DNA from: Streptomyces lydicus
GTDB taxonomy: Bacteria > Actinomycetota > Actinomycetes > Streptomycetales > Streptomycetaceae
Length of the DNA: 64,000 nt
Direction: 5' to 3'
Assembly: GCF_000717345.1 (NCBI RefSeq)
Contig: NZ_JNZA01000027.1
Span: forward strand, 62,001 to 126,000
How positions within the stretch are numbered: position 1 is the stretch's first letter; every line of letters begins with the position of its first letter. A model generated the notes under the pieces. That model ran no database searches. It worked only from the letters and a program-made list of their open reading frames with translations, and was not told where the DNA came from. A program made the translations under genes and the position numbers. This document shows, one piece after another, positions 26,156 to 35,752 of this stretch.

Positions 26156-27490
26156 TCAGGCCCGGGCGTGCCGGGAGTTACGGGCCGCCGCGCCGGCCCG
26201 CTCCACCAGCGACACCAGGTGCTCGTTGACCAGCTCGGGCCGCTCCAGCATCACCAGGTGGCCGGCGCCCGGCACGCACACCAGTTCCGCGTCGGGCAGC
26301 ACCTCGGCGATCGTCCGGCTGTGCTCGGCGGGGGTGATCAGGTCGTTCTCCCCGGCCAGCACCAGCGCGGGCACCGCGTCGTACGCCACCAGCGCCTCGG
26401 TCTTGTCGTGCACCGCGAACGCCGGGAAGAACTCGGCGACCACATCGATCGGGGTCCCCTCGATCAGCCGCTCGCCGAACCGCGCGATGCCCGGGTCGAC
26501 GTCCTCCGGCGTCCCGAACGAATAGCGCTTGACCAGGCCCGCGAAGAGATCGGCGGTGACCTGCCGGCCCCGTTCGACCAGCTCGTGCTGCCAGCCGAGC
26601 GCCTTGAGCACGCCCGGCGCGAGGCGGTGGAACGCCTTCATGCCCATCGACGGCAGCCCGTAGGTGACCTCGCTGAGCCGCCCCGCCGAGGTGCCGATCA
26701 GCGCCACCCCGACCACCCGCTCGGCGACGTACTCGGGGAACTGGTCGGCCAGCGCCATCACCGTCATCCCGCCCATCGAGTGCCCGACCAGCACGATCGG
26801 CCCCTCGGGCACCGCGGCGTCCAGCACCGCCTTCAGGTCGCGGCCCAGCAGATCGATGGTGACGTTCTCCGTGCCGTCGATCTGGCTGTGGCCGCGCGCC
26901 GAGCGGCCGTGGCTGCGCTGGTCCCAGTGGACGGTGCGCACCGTGCCGCGCAGCGCGGCGCGCTGGAAGTGCCAGGAGTCCTGGCTCAGGCAGTAGCCGT
27001 GGCTGAAAACGACCGTGGGGGCCGCCGCGCGCCGCCCCAGCGCCGCCGTCAGCCGCTTGCGCAGGCTGCCGTGGGCCTCCTGCGCGGCGCGGGCCGGTTT
27101 GCCCCGGGCGGGCCGGTCCTGCTTGCCGTTCCGGGCACCCTTGGCGCCCTTGCCGTTCGCCGCCGCCGGGCCGTCCACCTCCGCGGTGTCCGCCTCGTCG
27201 ACCTCGTAGTACAGCTCGGTGCCGTCCTCGGCGACCGCCGCGCCCGGTGTGCCGCGCAGCGTGCCGTACGGGCCGGCCGCGTCCAGCGCGAGGCGGGCCC
27301 GGCGGCGCATGCCGCGGCCGACCGTCATCCGCTCTATCGCCACACCGGCCGCCGCGCCCGCCGCGACCACACCGATCGCGGCGCCGGCGAGGCCCGCGTG
27401 CCGGCCCGCCTTGGCCCAGTTGTTCGCGGCCTCGGCGGCGATCTCCGCCGCCGCCTCGACCGCCTCCACGGCGTCGTTGCCCTCGGTCAT
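26156..27490 (-). CDS. Alpha/beta hydrolase with N-terminal membrane segment
   Basis: A 444-residue alpha/beta hydrolase. Residues 1-60 form an Ala/Gly-rich, partly hydrophobic N-terminus that may anchor it to the membrane; residues 100-150 are a low-complexity linker rich in Gly, Lys, Arg and Ala. The hydrolase domain follows with HGYCLSQDSW (oxyanion region), nucleophile elbow GHSMGG, the acid in LVLAGENDLITP and catalytic His in GAGHLVMLE. ATG 27490 overlaps the alr stop in ATGA, so it is probably translationally coupled to alr. The substrate is unknown; ester or lipid hydrolysis is most likely. Confidence 0.9.
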   Translation of the reverse strand: MTEGNDAVEAVEAAAEIAAEAANNWAKAGRHAGLAGAAIGVVAAGAAAGVAIERMTVGRGMRRRARLALDAAGPYGTLRGTPGAAVAEDGTELYYEVDEADTAEVDGPAAANGKGAKGARNGKQDRPARGKPARAAQEAHGSLRKRLTAALGRRAAAPTVVFSHGYCLSQDSWHFQRAALRGTVRTVHWDQRSHGRSARGHSQIDGTENVTIDLLGRDLKAVLDAAVPEGPIVLVGHSMGGMTVMALADQFPEYVAERVVGVALIGTSAGRLSEVTYGLPSMGMKAFHRLAPGVLKALGWQHELVERGRQVTADLFAGLVKRYSFGTPEDVDPGIARFGERLIEGTPIDVVAEFFPAFAVHDKTEALVAYDAVPALVLAGENDLITPAEHSRTIAEVLPDAELVCVPGAGHLVMLERPELVNEHLVSLVERAGAAARNSRHARA

Positions 27491-28692
27491 GCCGTACCCC
27501 CCGTGAACGCGGTGTCGCCCTCGGCTGCTTCGGCTTCTGCCGCTCCGCTCCGTATGCCACTGCCCACATAGACGCGCGGCACCCGGGTTCCGATCCGGGT
27601 GACGATTTCGTAGCCGATGGTTCCGGCCGCCCGGGCCCAGTCCTCCGCGGTCGGCTCGCCGCGGTCGCCGGGGCCGAAGAGCACGGCCGTCTCGCCCTCC
27701 TGGGCGCTGTCGCCGCCCAGGTCCACCACGAACTGGTCCATCGCGATCCGCCCGGCGACCGTCCGCCACTTGCCGGCGACCAGCACCGGCCCGGTGCCGG
27801 AGGCGTGCCGCGGGACGCCGTCGGCATAGCCGAGCGGGATCAGCGCGAGGGTGGTCTCGCCGGGCGTGGTGTACAGGTGCCCGTACGAGACGCCGTGGCC
27901 GCCCGGGACCCGCTTGACCGACGCGAGCGCGGCCTCCAGGGTCATCGCCGGCCGCAGCCCGAAGTCCTGGGGAGTGCCGAGCTCGGGGCTGGGCGAGATG
28001 CCGTAGATGCCGATGCCGGTCCGCACCAGGTCGTAGTGGGCGTGCGGCAGGGTGAGGGTGGCCGGGGTGTTGGCGATGTGCCGCACCTCGGGGCGCAGCC
28101 CGGCCGCCCCGGCGGTCCGCAGCGCGTCCTCGAACGAGGCGAGCTGGGCGGCGATCGAGGGGTGCCCCGGCTCGTCGGCGCAGGCGAAGTGCGACCAGAC
28201 GCCGGTGACGGTGAGCGCGCCCTCGGCCTCGGCGGCGCGGGCGGCGGCGGTCAGCTCCGGCCAGTCGGCGGGCTGGCAGCCGTTGCGGCCGAGACCGGTG
28301 TCGATCTTGAGCTGGACGCGGGCGGTACGGCCGCAGGCGCGGGCCGCCGCGACCACCTCGCGCAACGCCCACAGCCCGCTCACCGAGACGTCGATGTCCT
28401 GCTCGACGGCTCTGCCCCAGGGCCCGCCCGGCGTCCACAGCCAGCTCATCAGCCGCCCGGTGTCGCCGGCCGCGCGCAGCGCGAACGCCTCCTCGGGCAG
28501 CGCGGTGCCCAGCCAGGTCGCCCCGGCCTCACGGGCGGCGCGCGCACAGTGCACCGCGCCGTGTCCGTAGCCGTCGGACTTGACCACGGCCATCAGCTCT
28601 GCCCCGGGCGCACGGTCCCGCAGCGTGCGGACGTTCGACCGCACGGCGGCGAGGTCGATCACGGCACGGGCGCGCTTCGCTGTCTCGTTCAT
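27487..28692 (-). CDS. alr: Alanine racemase
   Basis: PLP-dependent interconversion of L- and D-alanine, supplying D-Ala for peptidoglycan. The 401-residue protein has the PLP lysine in VVKSDGYGHG (Lys38) and the catalytic tyrosine in GVSYGHLYTT; both domains are complete. The conserved Ala after Lys is replaced by Ser (VVKSD). The GAGGGGG before the ATG at 28692 sits unusually close to the start codon. It overlaps the hydrolase gene by four bases downstream and follows an L,D-transpeptidase gene 59 bp upstream, linking it to cell-wall synthesis. Confidence 0.96.
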   Translation of the reverse strand: MNETAKRARAVIDLAAVRSNVRTLRDRAPGAELMAVVKSDGYGHGAVHCARAAREAGATWLGTALPEEAFALRAAGDTGRLMSWLWTPGGPWGRAVEQDIDVSVSGLWALREVVAAARACGRTARVQLKIDTGLGRNGCQPADWPELTAAARAAEAEGALTVTGVWSHFACADEPGHPSIAAQLASFEDALRTAGAAGLRPEVRHIANTPATLTLPHAHYDLVRTGIGIYGISPSPELGTPQDFGLRPAMTLEAALASVKRVPGGHGVSYGHLYTTPGETTLALIPLGYADGVPRHASGTGPVLVAGKWRTVAGRIAMDQFVVDLGGDSAQEGETAVLFGPGDRGEPTAEDWARAAGTIGYEIVTRIGTRVPRVYVGSGIRSGAAEAEAAEGDTAFTGGTA

Positions 28693-28751
28693 CCCCCTCA
28701 GTGTCGCAGGCGCCGCTGCGGCGCCCGGGGGTACCGGCGGCAAAACCACGC

Positions 28752-29513
28752 TCACCCGACGGGTTTCCGCCCCCAGACGTGCACCACATCGCCCTTCTTC
28801 AGCAGGTCCCACAGCCTGCGGGCGTCCGACCAGGTCAGATTGATGCAGCCGTGCGAGCCGGCGCCCGCGTAGATGTCCTCGTAGACACCGTGCAGCGCTT
28901 CCCCGCGGTCGAAGAACTGCGCGAACGGCATCGGCGTGTGGTACAGGTTCGAGGTGTGGTTCCGGCTGCGCCGGTAGATCCGGTACGTGCCGGTGCGGGT
29001 CTCCATCGTCGGCTGGCCGGAGCGGATGGTGACCGGGTCGAAGATCACCGCCCCGCCCTGCTGCACCCACAGCAGCTGCCGGTTCAGATCCGCGCACACG
29101 GTCCGCTCGGGACGGTCCGGGCAACGGCCCGCCCGGTTGGGGTCCTTCCTGGCCCGCATCAGCCGTACGGCGGCGCCGGTCGCCCGGCCCGCGTAGCCGG
29201 TCGCCGGTGCGATGCGGTGGGCCCGCTGGAACCGCCGGATAGCCCGGCAGTCCCCCGCGCTCTGCCGCCCGTCCACGTCCCGCCCCAGATAGCGCTCGGC
29301 CTGCCGCTGGTACGGCCCGGTGGGGGTGGCGCAGCGCGGCGCCCGTGCGGGCGTGTCGCCCTGCCCCGGCCGCTGCGGACCACGCGCGGCACCGGGAACA
29401 GCTGCGCGCGGGTCAGCCGCGTACCGGGCGGACGACGGGGTGGCCGCCGCGGGCGGCCCGGCCAGGGGGAACAGCGAGGCGCAGACCAGCAGCGCCACCA
29501 AGGTGCGTTTCAT
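28752..29513 (-). CDS. L,D-transpeptidase with peptidoglycan-binding domain
   Basis: A secreted 253-residue enzyme that forms 3-3 cross-links or attaches proteins in peptidoglycan. A signal peptide (residues 1-25, cleavage near AAATP) precedes a peptidoglycan-binding-like region (about 65-120) and a YkuD catalytic domain (about 140-250). The catalytic motif is complete: H208-G209 and S220-H221-G222-C223-I-N. ATG 29513 follows GAGGGC; an in-frame ATG four codons upstream is the alternative. It sits between nnr and alr, all on the minus strand. Confidence 0.92.
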   Translation of the reverse strand: MKRTLVALLVCASLFPLAGPPAAATPSSARYAADPRAAVPGAARGPQRPGQGDTPARAPRCATPTGPYQRQAERYLGRDVDGRQSAGDCRAIRRFQRAHRIAPATGYAGRATGAAVRLMRARKDPNRAGRCPDRPERTVCADLNRQLLWVQQGGAVIFDPVTIRSGQPTMETRTGTYRIYRRSRNHTSNLYHTPMPFAQFFDRGEALHGVYEDIYAGAGSHGCINLTWSDARRLWDLLKKGDVVHVWGRKPVG

Positions 29514-29622
29514 GCCCTCACGCATGCCGTGCCCGGTGCGCCGCACCGCCCGCCCGGAGCGAGGTTCGCCCTGGTGCCCGCGGCTTTCCCCCGCGGGGCG
29601 TAACGGCCGGCGAACCGGCCTG

Positions 29623-31047
29623 TCAGGCCGTCACATCCCGCCAGGCGGCCGGGAGATGACCGGCGACCTCGGTGGCGATGATCGGCGCGCCGTCCGGCCC
29701 GGCGGCCCGGCGCGCCGCGAGGCCGTGCAGATACGCGCCGACCGAGCCCGCGTCGCGCGCCGGCAGCCCCGCGGCCAGCAGCGACCCCGTCACCCCCGAC
29801 AGCACGTCCCCGCTCCCGGCCGTCGCCAGCCAGCCGGTGCCCGTGGGATTCACCCGCACCGGCCCGCTCTCCGCGGCGACCAGCGTCGTCGAGCCCTTGA
29901 GCAGCACCGTGGCCGCGTAACGCCGCGCCAGCTCCCGTACGCATTCCAGCCGCGCGGCCTCGACCTCCTCCCGGCCGCGGCCGAGCAGCGCCGCCGCCTC
30001 CCCGGCGTGCGGGGTGAGCAGCGTCGCGGCGCTGCGCGCGCGGACCCGCTCCGGCGTCAGGAAGCGCAGCCCGTCCGCGTCCACCAGCACCGGCACGTCC
30101 GACGCCAGGACGTCCTCCAGCGCGTCGGACTCCTCGCCGAGGCCGGGCCCGATCACCCAGGACTGCACCCGGCCCGCCTTGTCCGGCGGCCCGGCGTGCA
30201 CCAGCGTCTCGGGGAAGCGCGCCAGCACCGCGTCCGCGGCCGGCCCGACGTACCGCACCGCCCCGGCGCCGCCCCGCAGCGCCCCGGCCACCGCCAGCAC
30301 CGCCGCGCCCGGATAGCGCGCCGATCCGGCGACCACACCGACCACGCCCCGCCGGTACTTGTCGCTCTCCGGCGCCGGGTACGGCAGCAACTCCGCCACG
30401 TCCGCGTGCTGCAGCGCCTCGATGTCGGCCTCCTCGGGCAGCGTCAGCCCGATGTCCACCAGCCGCAGCGCGCCGGCCCGCTCCCGCGCCGGATCGATCA
30501 GCAGCCCCGGCTTGTACGCGCCGAACGTCACCGTCGCGTCGGCCCGTACCGCCTCGCCGTGCACCTCTCCGCTGTCCGCGTCCACCCCGCTGGGCAGGTC
30601 CACCGCCACCACCGGAGCCGACTCCCGTGCGGCGCGGGCGAGTTCGGCGGCCTCCGGGCGCAGCCCGCCGCGCCCGCCGATCCCCACGATCCCGTCCACG
30701 ACCAGATCGGCCCACGCGAGGTCGCGCGGCGCGTCGGCCGAGACCCGCCCGCCGGCCCGGCGCAGCGCGGCCAGGCCGCCCTGGTGGACCCGTTCGGGCG
30801 AGAGCAGCACGGCGGCCACCCCGGCGCCCCGCCGCGCCAGCCGGGCCCCGGCGTACAGCGCGTCCCCGCCGTTGTCCCCGCTGCCCACCAGCAGCACCAC
30901 CCGGCTGCCGTAGACCCGTCCCAGCAACTCCGCGCAGGCGGCCGCCAGTCCGGCCGCCGCCCGCTGCATCAGGGTTCCTTCGGGCAGCCGGGCCATCAGC
31001 TCCTGCTCGGCGGCCCGCACGGTCGAAACGCTGTAGGCAGTCCTCAT
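29623..31047 (-). CDS. nnrD: Bifunctional NAD(P)HX epimerase / ADP-dependent NAD(P)HX dehydratase
   Basis: Repairs hydrated NADH and NADPH. The 474-residue protein fuses an N-terminal YjeF_N epimerase domain (about 1-215, with GSGDNGGDALYAGARLA and VDLPSGVDADSG) to a C-terminal ribokinase-like dehydratase domain (about 225-474, with LTPHAGEAAALLG and TAGSGDVLSGVTGSLLA). The order is that of E. coli YjeF/Nnr. It starts 11 bases after the acpS stop, within a glmS-acpS-nnr run, so it is almost certainly cotranscribed. Confidence 0.95.
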   Translation of the reverse strand: MRTAYSVSTVRAAEQELMARLPEGTLMQRAAAGLAAACAELLGRVYGSRVVLLVGSGDNGGDALYAGARLARRGAGVAAVLLSPERVHQGGLAALRRAGGRVSADAPRDLAWADLVVDGIVGIGGRGGLRPEAAELARAARESAPVVAVDLPSGVDADSGEVHGEAVRADATVTFGAYKPGLLIDPARERAGALRLVDIGLTLPEEADIEALQHADVAELLPYPAPESDKYRRGVVGVVAGSARYPGAAVLAVAGALRGGAGAVRYVGPAADAVLARFPETLVHAGPPDKAGRVQSWVIGPGLGEESDALEDVLASDVPVLVDADGLRFLTPERVRARSAATLLTPHAGEAAALLGRGREEVEAARLECVRELARRYAATVLLKGSTTLVAAESGPVRVNPTGTGWLATAGSGDVLSGVTGSLLAAGLPARDAGSVGAYLHGLAARRAAGPDGAPIIATEVAGHLPAAWRDVTA

Positions 31048-31058
31048 GCGGACCAGTC

Positions 31059-31427
31059 TCACCCCTCGGCGATGACCACGGCGGAAGCGACCCCCGCGTC
31101 GTGGCTCAGCGACACGTGCCACGACCGCACCCCCAGCGCCGCCGCGCACCGCTCGACGGTGCCGCGGACCCGCAGCCGCGGGCGTCCGCTGTCCTCGACG
31201 TACACCTCGGCGTCCGTCCAGTGCAGCCCGGCCGGCGCGCCGAGCGCCTTGGCCACCGCCTCCTTGGCGGCGAACCGCGCGGCCAGCGAGGCGGTGCCGC
31301 GCCGCTCGCCGCTCGGCAGCAGCAGCTCCGAGGGGATGAACAGCCGGTGCGCCAGCTCCGGCGTACGGTCCAGCGCGGCGCCGAAGCGGTCGATCTCCGC
31401 GACGTCGATCCCGACCCCGATGATCAC
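31059..31427 (-). CDS. acpS: Holo-[acyl-carrier-protein] synthase
   Basis: Transfers 4'-phosphopantetheine from CoA to the serine of acyl carrier protein, activating fatty acid (and possibly polyketide) synthesis. The 122-residue protein has the Mg-binding [10 protein letters not shown] near the start and the second signature [12 protein letters not shown]. Its GTG overlaps the glmS TGA (GTGA), so it is translationally coupled to glmS. The long open frame upstream is only a shadow of glmS. Confidence 0.94.
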   Translation of the reverse strand: MIIGVGIDVAEIDRFGAALDRTPELAHRLFIPSELLLPSGERRGTASLAARFAAKEAVAKALGAPAGLHWTDAEVYVEDSGRPRLRVRGTVERCAAALGVRSWHVSLSHDAGVASAVVIAEG

Positions 31428-33271
31428 TCCACCGTCACCGACTTGGCCAGGTTGCGCGGCTGGTCGACCTCGTTGCCCCGGGCGGTGGCCAGCTCGCAGG
31501 CGAACACCTGGAGCGGGACGGTGGAGACCAGCGGCTGGAGCAGCACCGGGGTGCGCGGGATCCGTACGAGGTGGTCGGCGTACGGCACCACCGCCTCGTC
31601 GCCCTCCTCGGCGATCACGATCGTCCGGGCGCCGCGGGCCCGGATCTCCTGGATGTTGGAGACGATCTTGTCGTGGAGCACCGAGCGCCCGCGCGGCGAC
31701 GGCACCACGACGACGACCGGCAGATCGTTCTCGATCAGCGCGATCGGGCCGTGTTTGAGCTCGCCGGCGGCGAATCCCTCCGCGTGCATGTACGCGAGTT
31801 CCTTGAGCTTGAGCGCGCCCTCCAGCGCCACCGGATAGCCGACGTGCCGGCCGAGGAACAGCACCGTGTCCTTGTCGGCGAGACCGCGCGCCAGCTCCCG
31901 CACCGGCTCCATCGTGCCGAGCACCTGCTCGACCTGGGTGCCGATGGCGGCCAGTTCGCGCACCACGGCCCGGACCTCGTCGCCCCACTTCGTGCCCCGT
32001 ACCTGCGCGACGTACAGCGCCACCAGATAGCAGGCGACCAGCTGCGTCAGGAACGCCTTCGTCGACGCCACCGCGACCTCGGGACCGGCGTGCGTGTAGA
32101 GCACCGCGTCGGACTCACGGGGGATGGTGGAGCCGTTGGTGTTGCAGATGGCGAGCACCTTCGAGCCCTGCTCACGGGCGTGCCGCAGCGCCATCAGGGT
32201 GTCCATGGTCTCGCCGGACTGGCTGATCGCGATCACCAGCGTCCGCCGGTCCAGGATCGGGTCGCGGTAGCGGAACTCGCTGGCCAGCTCGGTCTCGCAG
32301 GGGATCCGCGTCCAGTGCTCGATCGCGTACTTGGCGATCATCCCCGCGTGGTACGCCGTCCCGCACGCCACGATGATGACCTTGTCGACCTCGCGCAGCA
32401 CCTCCGGCGGGATCCGCACCTCGTCCAGCGACAGCACCCCGGAGCTGTCGATCCGGCCCAGCAGGGTGTCCGCGACGGCCTTCGGCTGCTCGGCGATCTC
32501 CTTGAGCATGAAGTAGTCGTAGCCGCCCTTCTCGGCGGCCGACGCGTCCCAGTCGACGTGGTACGCGCGGACCTCCGCGGGCGCGCCGTCGAAGTCGGTG
32601 ACCGTCACCCCGTCCCGGCGCAGCTCCACCACCTGGTCCTGGCCCAGCTCGATCGCGTCGCGGGTGTGCGCGATGAACGCCGCCACGTCGGACGCGAGGA
32701 ACGCCTCGCCGTCGCCGACCCCCACCACCAGCGGCGAGTTGCGGCGCGCCCCGACCACCACGTCCGGCTCGTCCGCGTGCACCGCGACCAGGGTGAAGGC
32801 ACCCTCCAGCCGCCCGCACACCTGCCGCATCGCCTCTGCCAGCTCACCGCAGGACGAGTACGCCTCGGCGAGCAGGTGCGCCACCGCCTCGGTGTCGGTC
32901 TCGGACACCAACTGGTGCCCGCGCTCGGCGAGTTCGGCGCGCAGCGCGGCGAAGTTCTCGATGATGCCGTTGTGGACGACCGAGACCCGGCCGGCGTTGT
33001 CCAGATGCGGATGGGCGTTCTCGTCGGTGGGCCCGCCGTGGGTGGCCCACCGGGTGTGCCCGATGCCGGTCGACCCGGCCGGCAGCGGACGGTCCGCCAG
33101 CTCCTTCTCCAGGTTGGCGAGTTTGCCGGCCTTCTTCGCCGCGGCCAGACCGCCGTCGGCCAGCACGGCGACGCCCGCCGAGTCGTAGCCGCGGTACTCC
33201 AGGCGCTTCAGACCGGCCAGGACGACGTCTAGGGCGCTCTGCCCGCCCACATATCCCACGATTCCGCACAT
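31424..33271 (-). CDS. glmS: Glutamine-fructose-6-phosphate aminotransferase (isomerising)
   Basis: Makes glucosamine-6-phosphate from fructose-6-phosphate and glutamine, the first step to UDP-GlcNAc. The 615-residue product has an N-terminal glutaminase domain with Cys2 as nucleophile ([18 protein letters not shown]) and two SIS isomerase domains, ending in NLAKSVTVE as in all GlmS. It heads the glmS-acpS-nnr run. No glmS ribozyme-like or riboswitch sequence is apparent in the short upstream gap, which holds the 3' end of a small ORF. Confidence 0.97.
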   Translation of the reverse strand: MCGIVGYVGGQSALDVVLAGLKRLEYRGYDSAGVAVLADGGLAAAKKAGKLANLEKELADRPLPAGSTGIGHTRWATHGGPTDENAHPHLDNAGRVSVVHNGIIENFAALRAELAERGHQLVSETDTEAVAHLLAEAYSSCGELAEAMRQVCGRLEGAFTLVAVHADEPDVVVGARRNSPLVVGVGDGEAFLASDVAAFIAHTRDAIELGQDQVVELRRDGVTVTDFDGAPAEVRAYHVDWDASAAEKGGYDYFMLKEIAEQPKAVADTLLGRIDSSGVLSLDEVRIPPEVLREVDKVIIVACGTAYHAGMIAKYAIEHWTRIPCETELASEFRYRDPILDRRTLVIAISQSGETMDTLMALRHAREQGSKVLAICNTNGSTIPRESDAVLYTHAGPEVAVASTKAFLTQLVACYLVALYVAQVRGTKWGDEVRAVVRELAAIGTQVEQVLGTMEPVRELARGLADKDTVLFLGRHVGYPVALEGALKLKELAYMHAEGFAAGELKHGPIALIENDLPVVVVVPSPRGRSVLHDKIVSNIQEIRARGARTIVIAEEGDEAVVPYADHLVRIPRTPVLLQPLVSTVPLQVFACELATARGNEVDQPRNLAKSVTVE

Positions 33272-33296
33272 GGAGGCAGCCTACGACGCCCGCGGA

Positions 33297-33581
33297 TCAA
33301 TACCCGCGCGCTATCCGGTGGTGCGCCTCGCGCACCGTCTCCAGGAACTCCTCGTCGGCCTCCGCGTCCGTGCCCGGCCCGCCGGCCGGTTCGTAACGCT
33401 CCAGGAAGTCCCCGAGGTCCTCCCCCAGGTCCTCCTCCGGCAACTCCTCGGCCAGCTCGGCGTACACCCGCGCCACGAATCCGTCCGTCGCGGCGTCCGC
33501 TCCGCGGCCGCCGACCGCGCCGATGGTCCTCCCCCTGGTCCGCAACCCCCGCAGACCGGCCTTCCGCGCTCGCACGCCCAC
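33297..33581 (-). CDS. Small acidic hypothetical protein upstream of glmS
   Basis: A 94-residue protein of unknown function. The N-terminal third is strongly basic ([18 protein letters not shown]) and the rest strongly acidic and helical ([24 protein letters not shown], then [19 protein letters not shown]). Codon third positions are GC-rich as in its neighbours, which supports real coding. The start is uncertain: GTG 33581 or GTG 33575. It ends 25 bases before glmS and may be cotranscribed with it; it diverges from coaA. Confidence 0.6.
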   Translation of the reverse strand: MGVRARKAGLRGLRTRGRTIGAVGGRGADAATDGFVARVYAELAEELPEEDLGEDLGDFLERYEPAGGPGTDAEADEEFLETVREAHHRIARGY

Positions 33582-33758
33582 CCCCAGCTCTCGTCCGCGG
33601 CCCGCCCGCGCGGCCGCTCCCCGCCGCCGACCGTACCGGGCAAACCCCCTCGGGTACAGACACGCAGGTGGCGAACCACCCAACTCCGGCCCGACGGCCA
33701 CAAGCCCGCCCCGAGGGCCCGCCGGCCACCCCGAGATGAACGGCGCATTGCGGCTGCG

Positions 33759-33764
33759 CACAAT
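33759..33764 (+). promoter_or_regulatory. Candidate leaderless -10 element of coaA
   Basis: CACAAT lies six bases before the GTG start of coaA, with no ribosome-binding site between; a weak ATGAAC sits 17 bases upstream of it. Confidence 0.4.
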
Positions 33765-33770
33765 GGGCGC

Positions 33771-34760
33771 GTGCCCTTGACGACCGATCCGCAGCAACGA
33801 CGCCGCGCCGACAGCTCGCCGTACGTCGATCTGACACGCGCGCAATGGAGCGCCCTCAGGGAGAAGACCCCGCTGCCCCTGACGGCCGAAGAGGTCGAAC
33901 GGCTGCGCGGCCTGGGCGACGTCATCGACCTCGACGAGGTGCGCGACGTCTACCTCCCGCTCTCCCGGCTCCTCAACCTCTACGTCGGCGCGACGAGCAA
34001 TCTGCGCGGCGCCCTGAACACCTTCCTGGGCGACGCGGGCGGCGGCCAGGGCTCCCAGCCCGGCACGCCGTTCGTCATAGGGGTCGCCGGCAGCGTCGCG
34101 GTCGGCAAGTCGACCACCGCCCGGCTGCTCCAGGCCCTGCTCGCCCGCTGGCCGGAGCACCCCCGTGTCGAGCTGATCACCACCGACGGGTTCCTCTTCC
34201 CCAACGCCGAGCTGCACCGGCGGGGCCTGATGTCCCGCAAGGGCTTCCCGGAGTCCTACGACCGCCGGGCGCTGACCCGCTTCGTCGCCGATGTGAAGTC
34301 GGGCCGGGCCGAGGTCACCGCCCCCGTCTACTCCCACCTGATCTACGACATCGTGCCCGGCGAGCGGCTCACCGTGCACCGCCCCGACATCCTCATCGTC
34401 GAGGGGCTCAACGTCCTCCAGCCGGCGCTGCCCGGCAAGGACGGCCGCACCCGCCTCGGCCTCGCCGACTTCTTCGACTTCTCCGTCTACGTCGACGCCC
34501 GCACCGAGGACATCGAGCAGTGGTACCTCGGCCGCTTCCGCAAGCTGCGCGAGACCGCCTTCCAGAACCCGTTCTCGTACTTCCGCAAGTACACCCAGGT
34601 CTCCGAGGACGAGGCCCTCGACTACGCCCGCATGATGTGGCGCACCATCAACAAGCCCAACCTGCAGCAGAACGTCGCCCCCACGCGCGGCCGGGCGAAC
34701 CTGGTGCTCCGCAAGGGCCCCGACCACAAGGTGCAGCGACTGTCGCTGCGGAAGCTCTAG
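33771..34760 (+). CDS. coaA: Pantothenate kinase, type I
   Basis: Phosphorylates pantothenate in the first step of coenzyme A synthesis. The 329-residue P-loop kinase has [12 protein letters not shown] (residues 104-115), [12 protein letters not shown] and the [12 protein letters not shown] and FSYFRKY segments characteristic of type I CoaA. GTG 33771 gives the family N-terminus ([11 protein letters not shown] soon after); translation is probably leaderless. It is followed closely by the DUF389 gene. Confidence 0.95.
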   Translation: MPLTTDPQQRRRADSSPYVDLTRAQWSALREKTPLPLTAEEVERLRGLGDVIDLDEVRDVYLPLSRLLNLYVGATSNLRGALNTFLGDAGGGQGSQPGTPFVIGVAGSVAVGKSTTARLLQALLARWPEHPRVELITTDGFLFPNAELHRRGLMSRKGFPESYDRRALTRFVADVKSGRAEVTAPVYSHLIYDIVPGERLTVHRPDILIVEGLNVLQPALPGKDGRTRLGLADFFDFSVYVDARTEDIEQWYLGRFRKLRETAFQNPFSYFRKYTQVSEDEALDYARMMWRTINKPNLQQNVAPTRGRANLVLRKGPDHKVQRLSLRKL

Positions 34761-34774
34761 GGAGTTCGGCAACC

Positions 34775-35713
34775 GTGCTGCATCTGCGACTGATGGTGCC
34801 CGCCGACCGTACGGAAGAGGTCGTCGAGCTGCTGGAGACGACCGTCGGCACGACACATCTGGCAGTGCTGAGCGGTGCCGCCCGCGAGCCGCGGGGCGAT
34901 GTCGTGCTGTGCGACGTGGCCCGGGAGGCCGCGGACGGGCTGCTGACCCGGCTGCGGGCGATGGGCCTGGACCGGACCGGTTCGATCGCGATCGAGCACA
35001 TCGACCTGTCGCTGTCGCTGCGCGCGCAGCGGGCGGCGGACGAAGCCCCCGGCGAGGGCGTGGACGCCGTCCTGTGGGAATCGCTGTCCGACGCCACGCA
35101 CGAGGAGTCCACGCTCTCCGTCACCTACCTGGCGTTCCTGACGCTGGCGACGATGATCGCGGCCTGCGGTGTGGTCCTCGACAACGCGATCCTGATCGTC
35201 GGCGCGATGGCGGTGGGACCGGAGTTCGGCCCGCTGGCCGGCTTCTGCACCGCGCTGGTCCGGCGCGCACCGCGGCTGGCCTGGCGCTCGCTGACGGCGC
35301 TGCTCGTCGGGTTCGCGGTGGCGACCGCGGTGACCGTCGGCTTCAGCCTGTTCATGGACGCGGTCGGGCTCTTCCACGTCGAGGCGCTGGACGCCGCCCG
35401 GCCGAACACCAACTTCATCTACCGGCCGGACTGGTTCTCGTTCGTGGTCGCCGTGCTCGCCGGCATCGCCGGCGTGCTCTCGCTGACCTCCGCCAAATCC
35501 GGCGCGCTGGTGGGCGTGGCGATCTCGGTGACCACGGTCCCGGCCGCCGCCAACGCCGCGGTCGCCCTGGCCTACCGGGAGTACGCCCAGTCCTGGCACT
35601 CCCTGGAGCAGCTGCTGCTGAACCTGGCGGGCATCGTCCTCGCGGGCACGCTGACCCTGGCCACCCAGAAGCTGCTGTGGTCCCGGCACGGCGCGGGCCC
35701 GGCCCCGCACTGA
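34775..35713 (+). CDS. DUF389 membrane protein
   Basis: A 312-residue membrane protein of the DUF389 family (function not established). The N-terminal roughly 110 residues form a soluble regulatory-like domain; then about five or six hydrophobic helices follow, starting with the conserved TYLAFLTLATMIAACGVVLDNAILIVGAMAVGP region and including LAGIAGVLSLTSAKSGALVGVAISVTTVPAAANAAVALA. GTG 34775 is preceded by AGGGAG, which overlaps the coaA stop, so the two genes are likely cotranscribed. It is convergent with glmM. Confidence 0.85.
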   Translation: MLHLRLMVPADRTEEVVELLETTVGTTHLAVLSGAAREPRGDVVLCDVAREAADGLLTRLRAMGLDRTGSIAIEHIDLSLSLRAQRAADEAPGEGVDAVLWESLSDATHEESTLSVTYLAFLTLATMIAACGVVLDNAILIVGAMAVGPEFGPLAGFCTALVRRAPRLAWRSLTALLVGFAVATAVTVGFSLFMDAVGLFHVEALDAARPNTNFIYRPDWFSFVVAVLAGIAGVLSLTSAKSGALVGVAISVTTVPAAANAAVALAYREYAQSWHSLEQLLLNLAGIVLAGTLTLATQKLLWSRHGAGPAPH

Positions 35714-35739
35714 CATCGCTGTCGAGCGGGGCCGGGCCC
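35695..35739. terminator. Bidirectional terminator between DUF389 gene and glmM
   Basis: A perfect 14-bp stem (GGGCCCGGCCCCGC at 35695-35708 with 35726-35739) overlaps the last codons of the DUF389 gene and lies just beyond the glmM stop. It probably terminates both convergent genes. Confidence 0.75.
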
Positions 35740-35752
35740 AGGCACCGGAAGG

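Noticed and set aside
29320..31758. 812-codon plus-strand frame opposite nnr and acpS
   Set aside because: Low-complexity Arg/Pro/Gly product; the minus-strand genes have full catalytic motifs.
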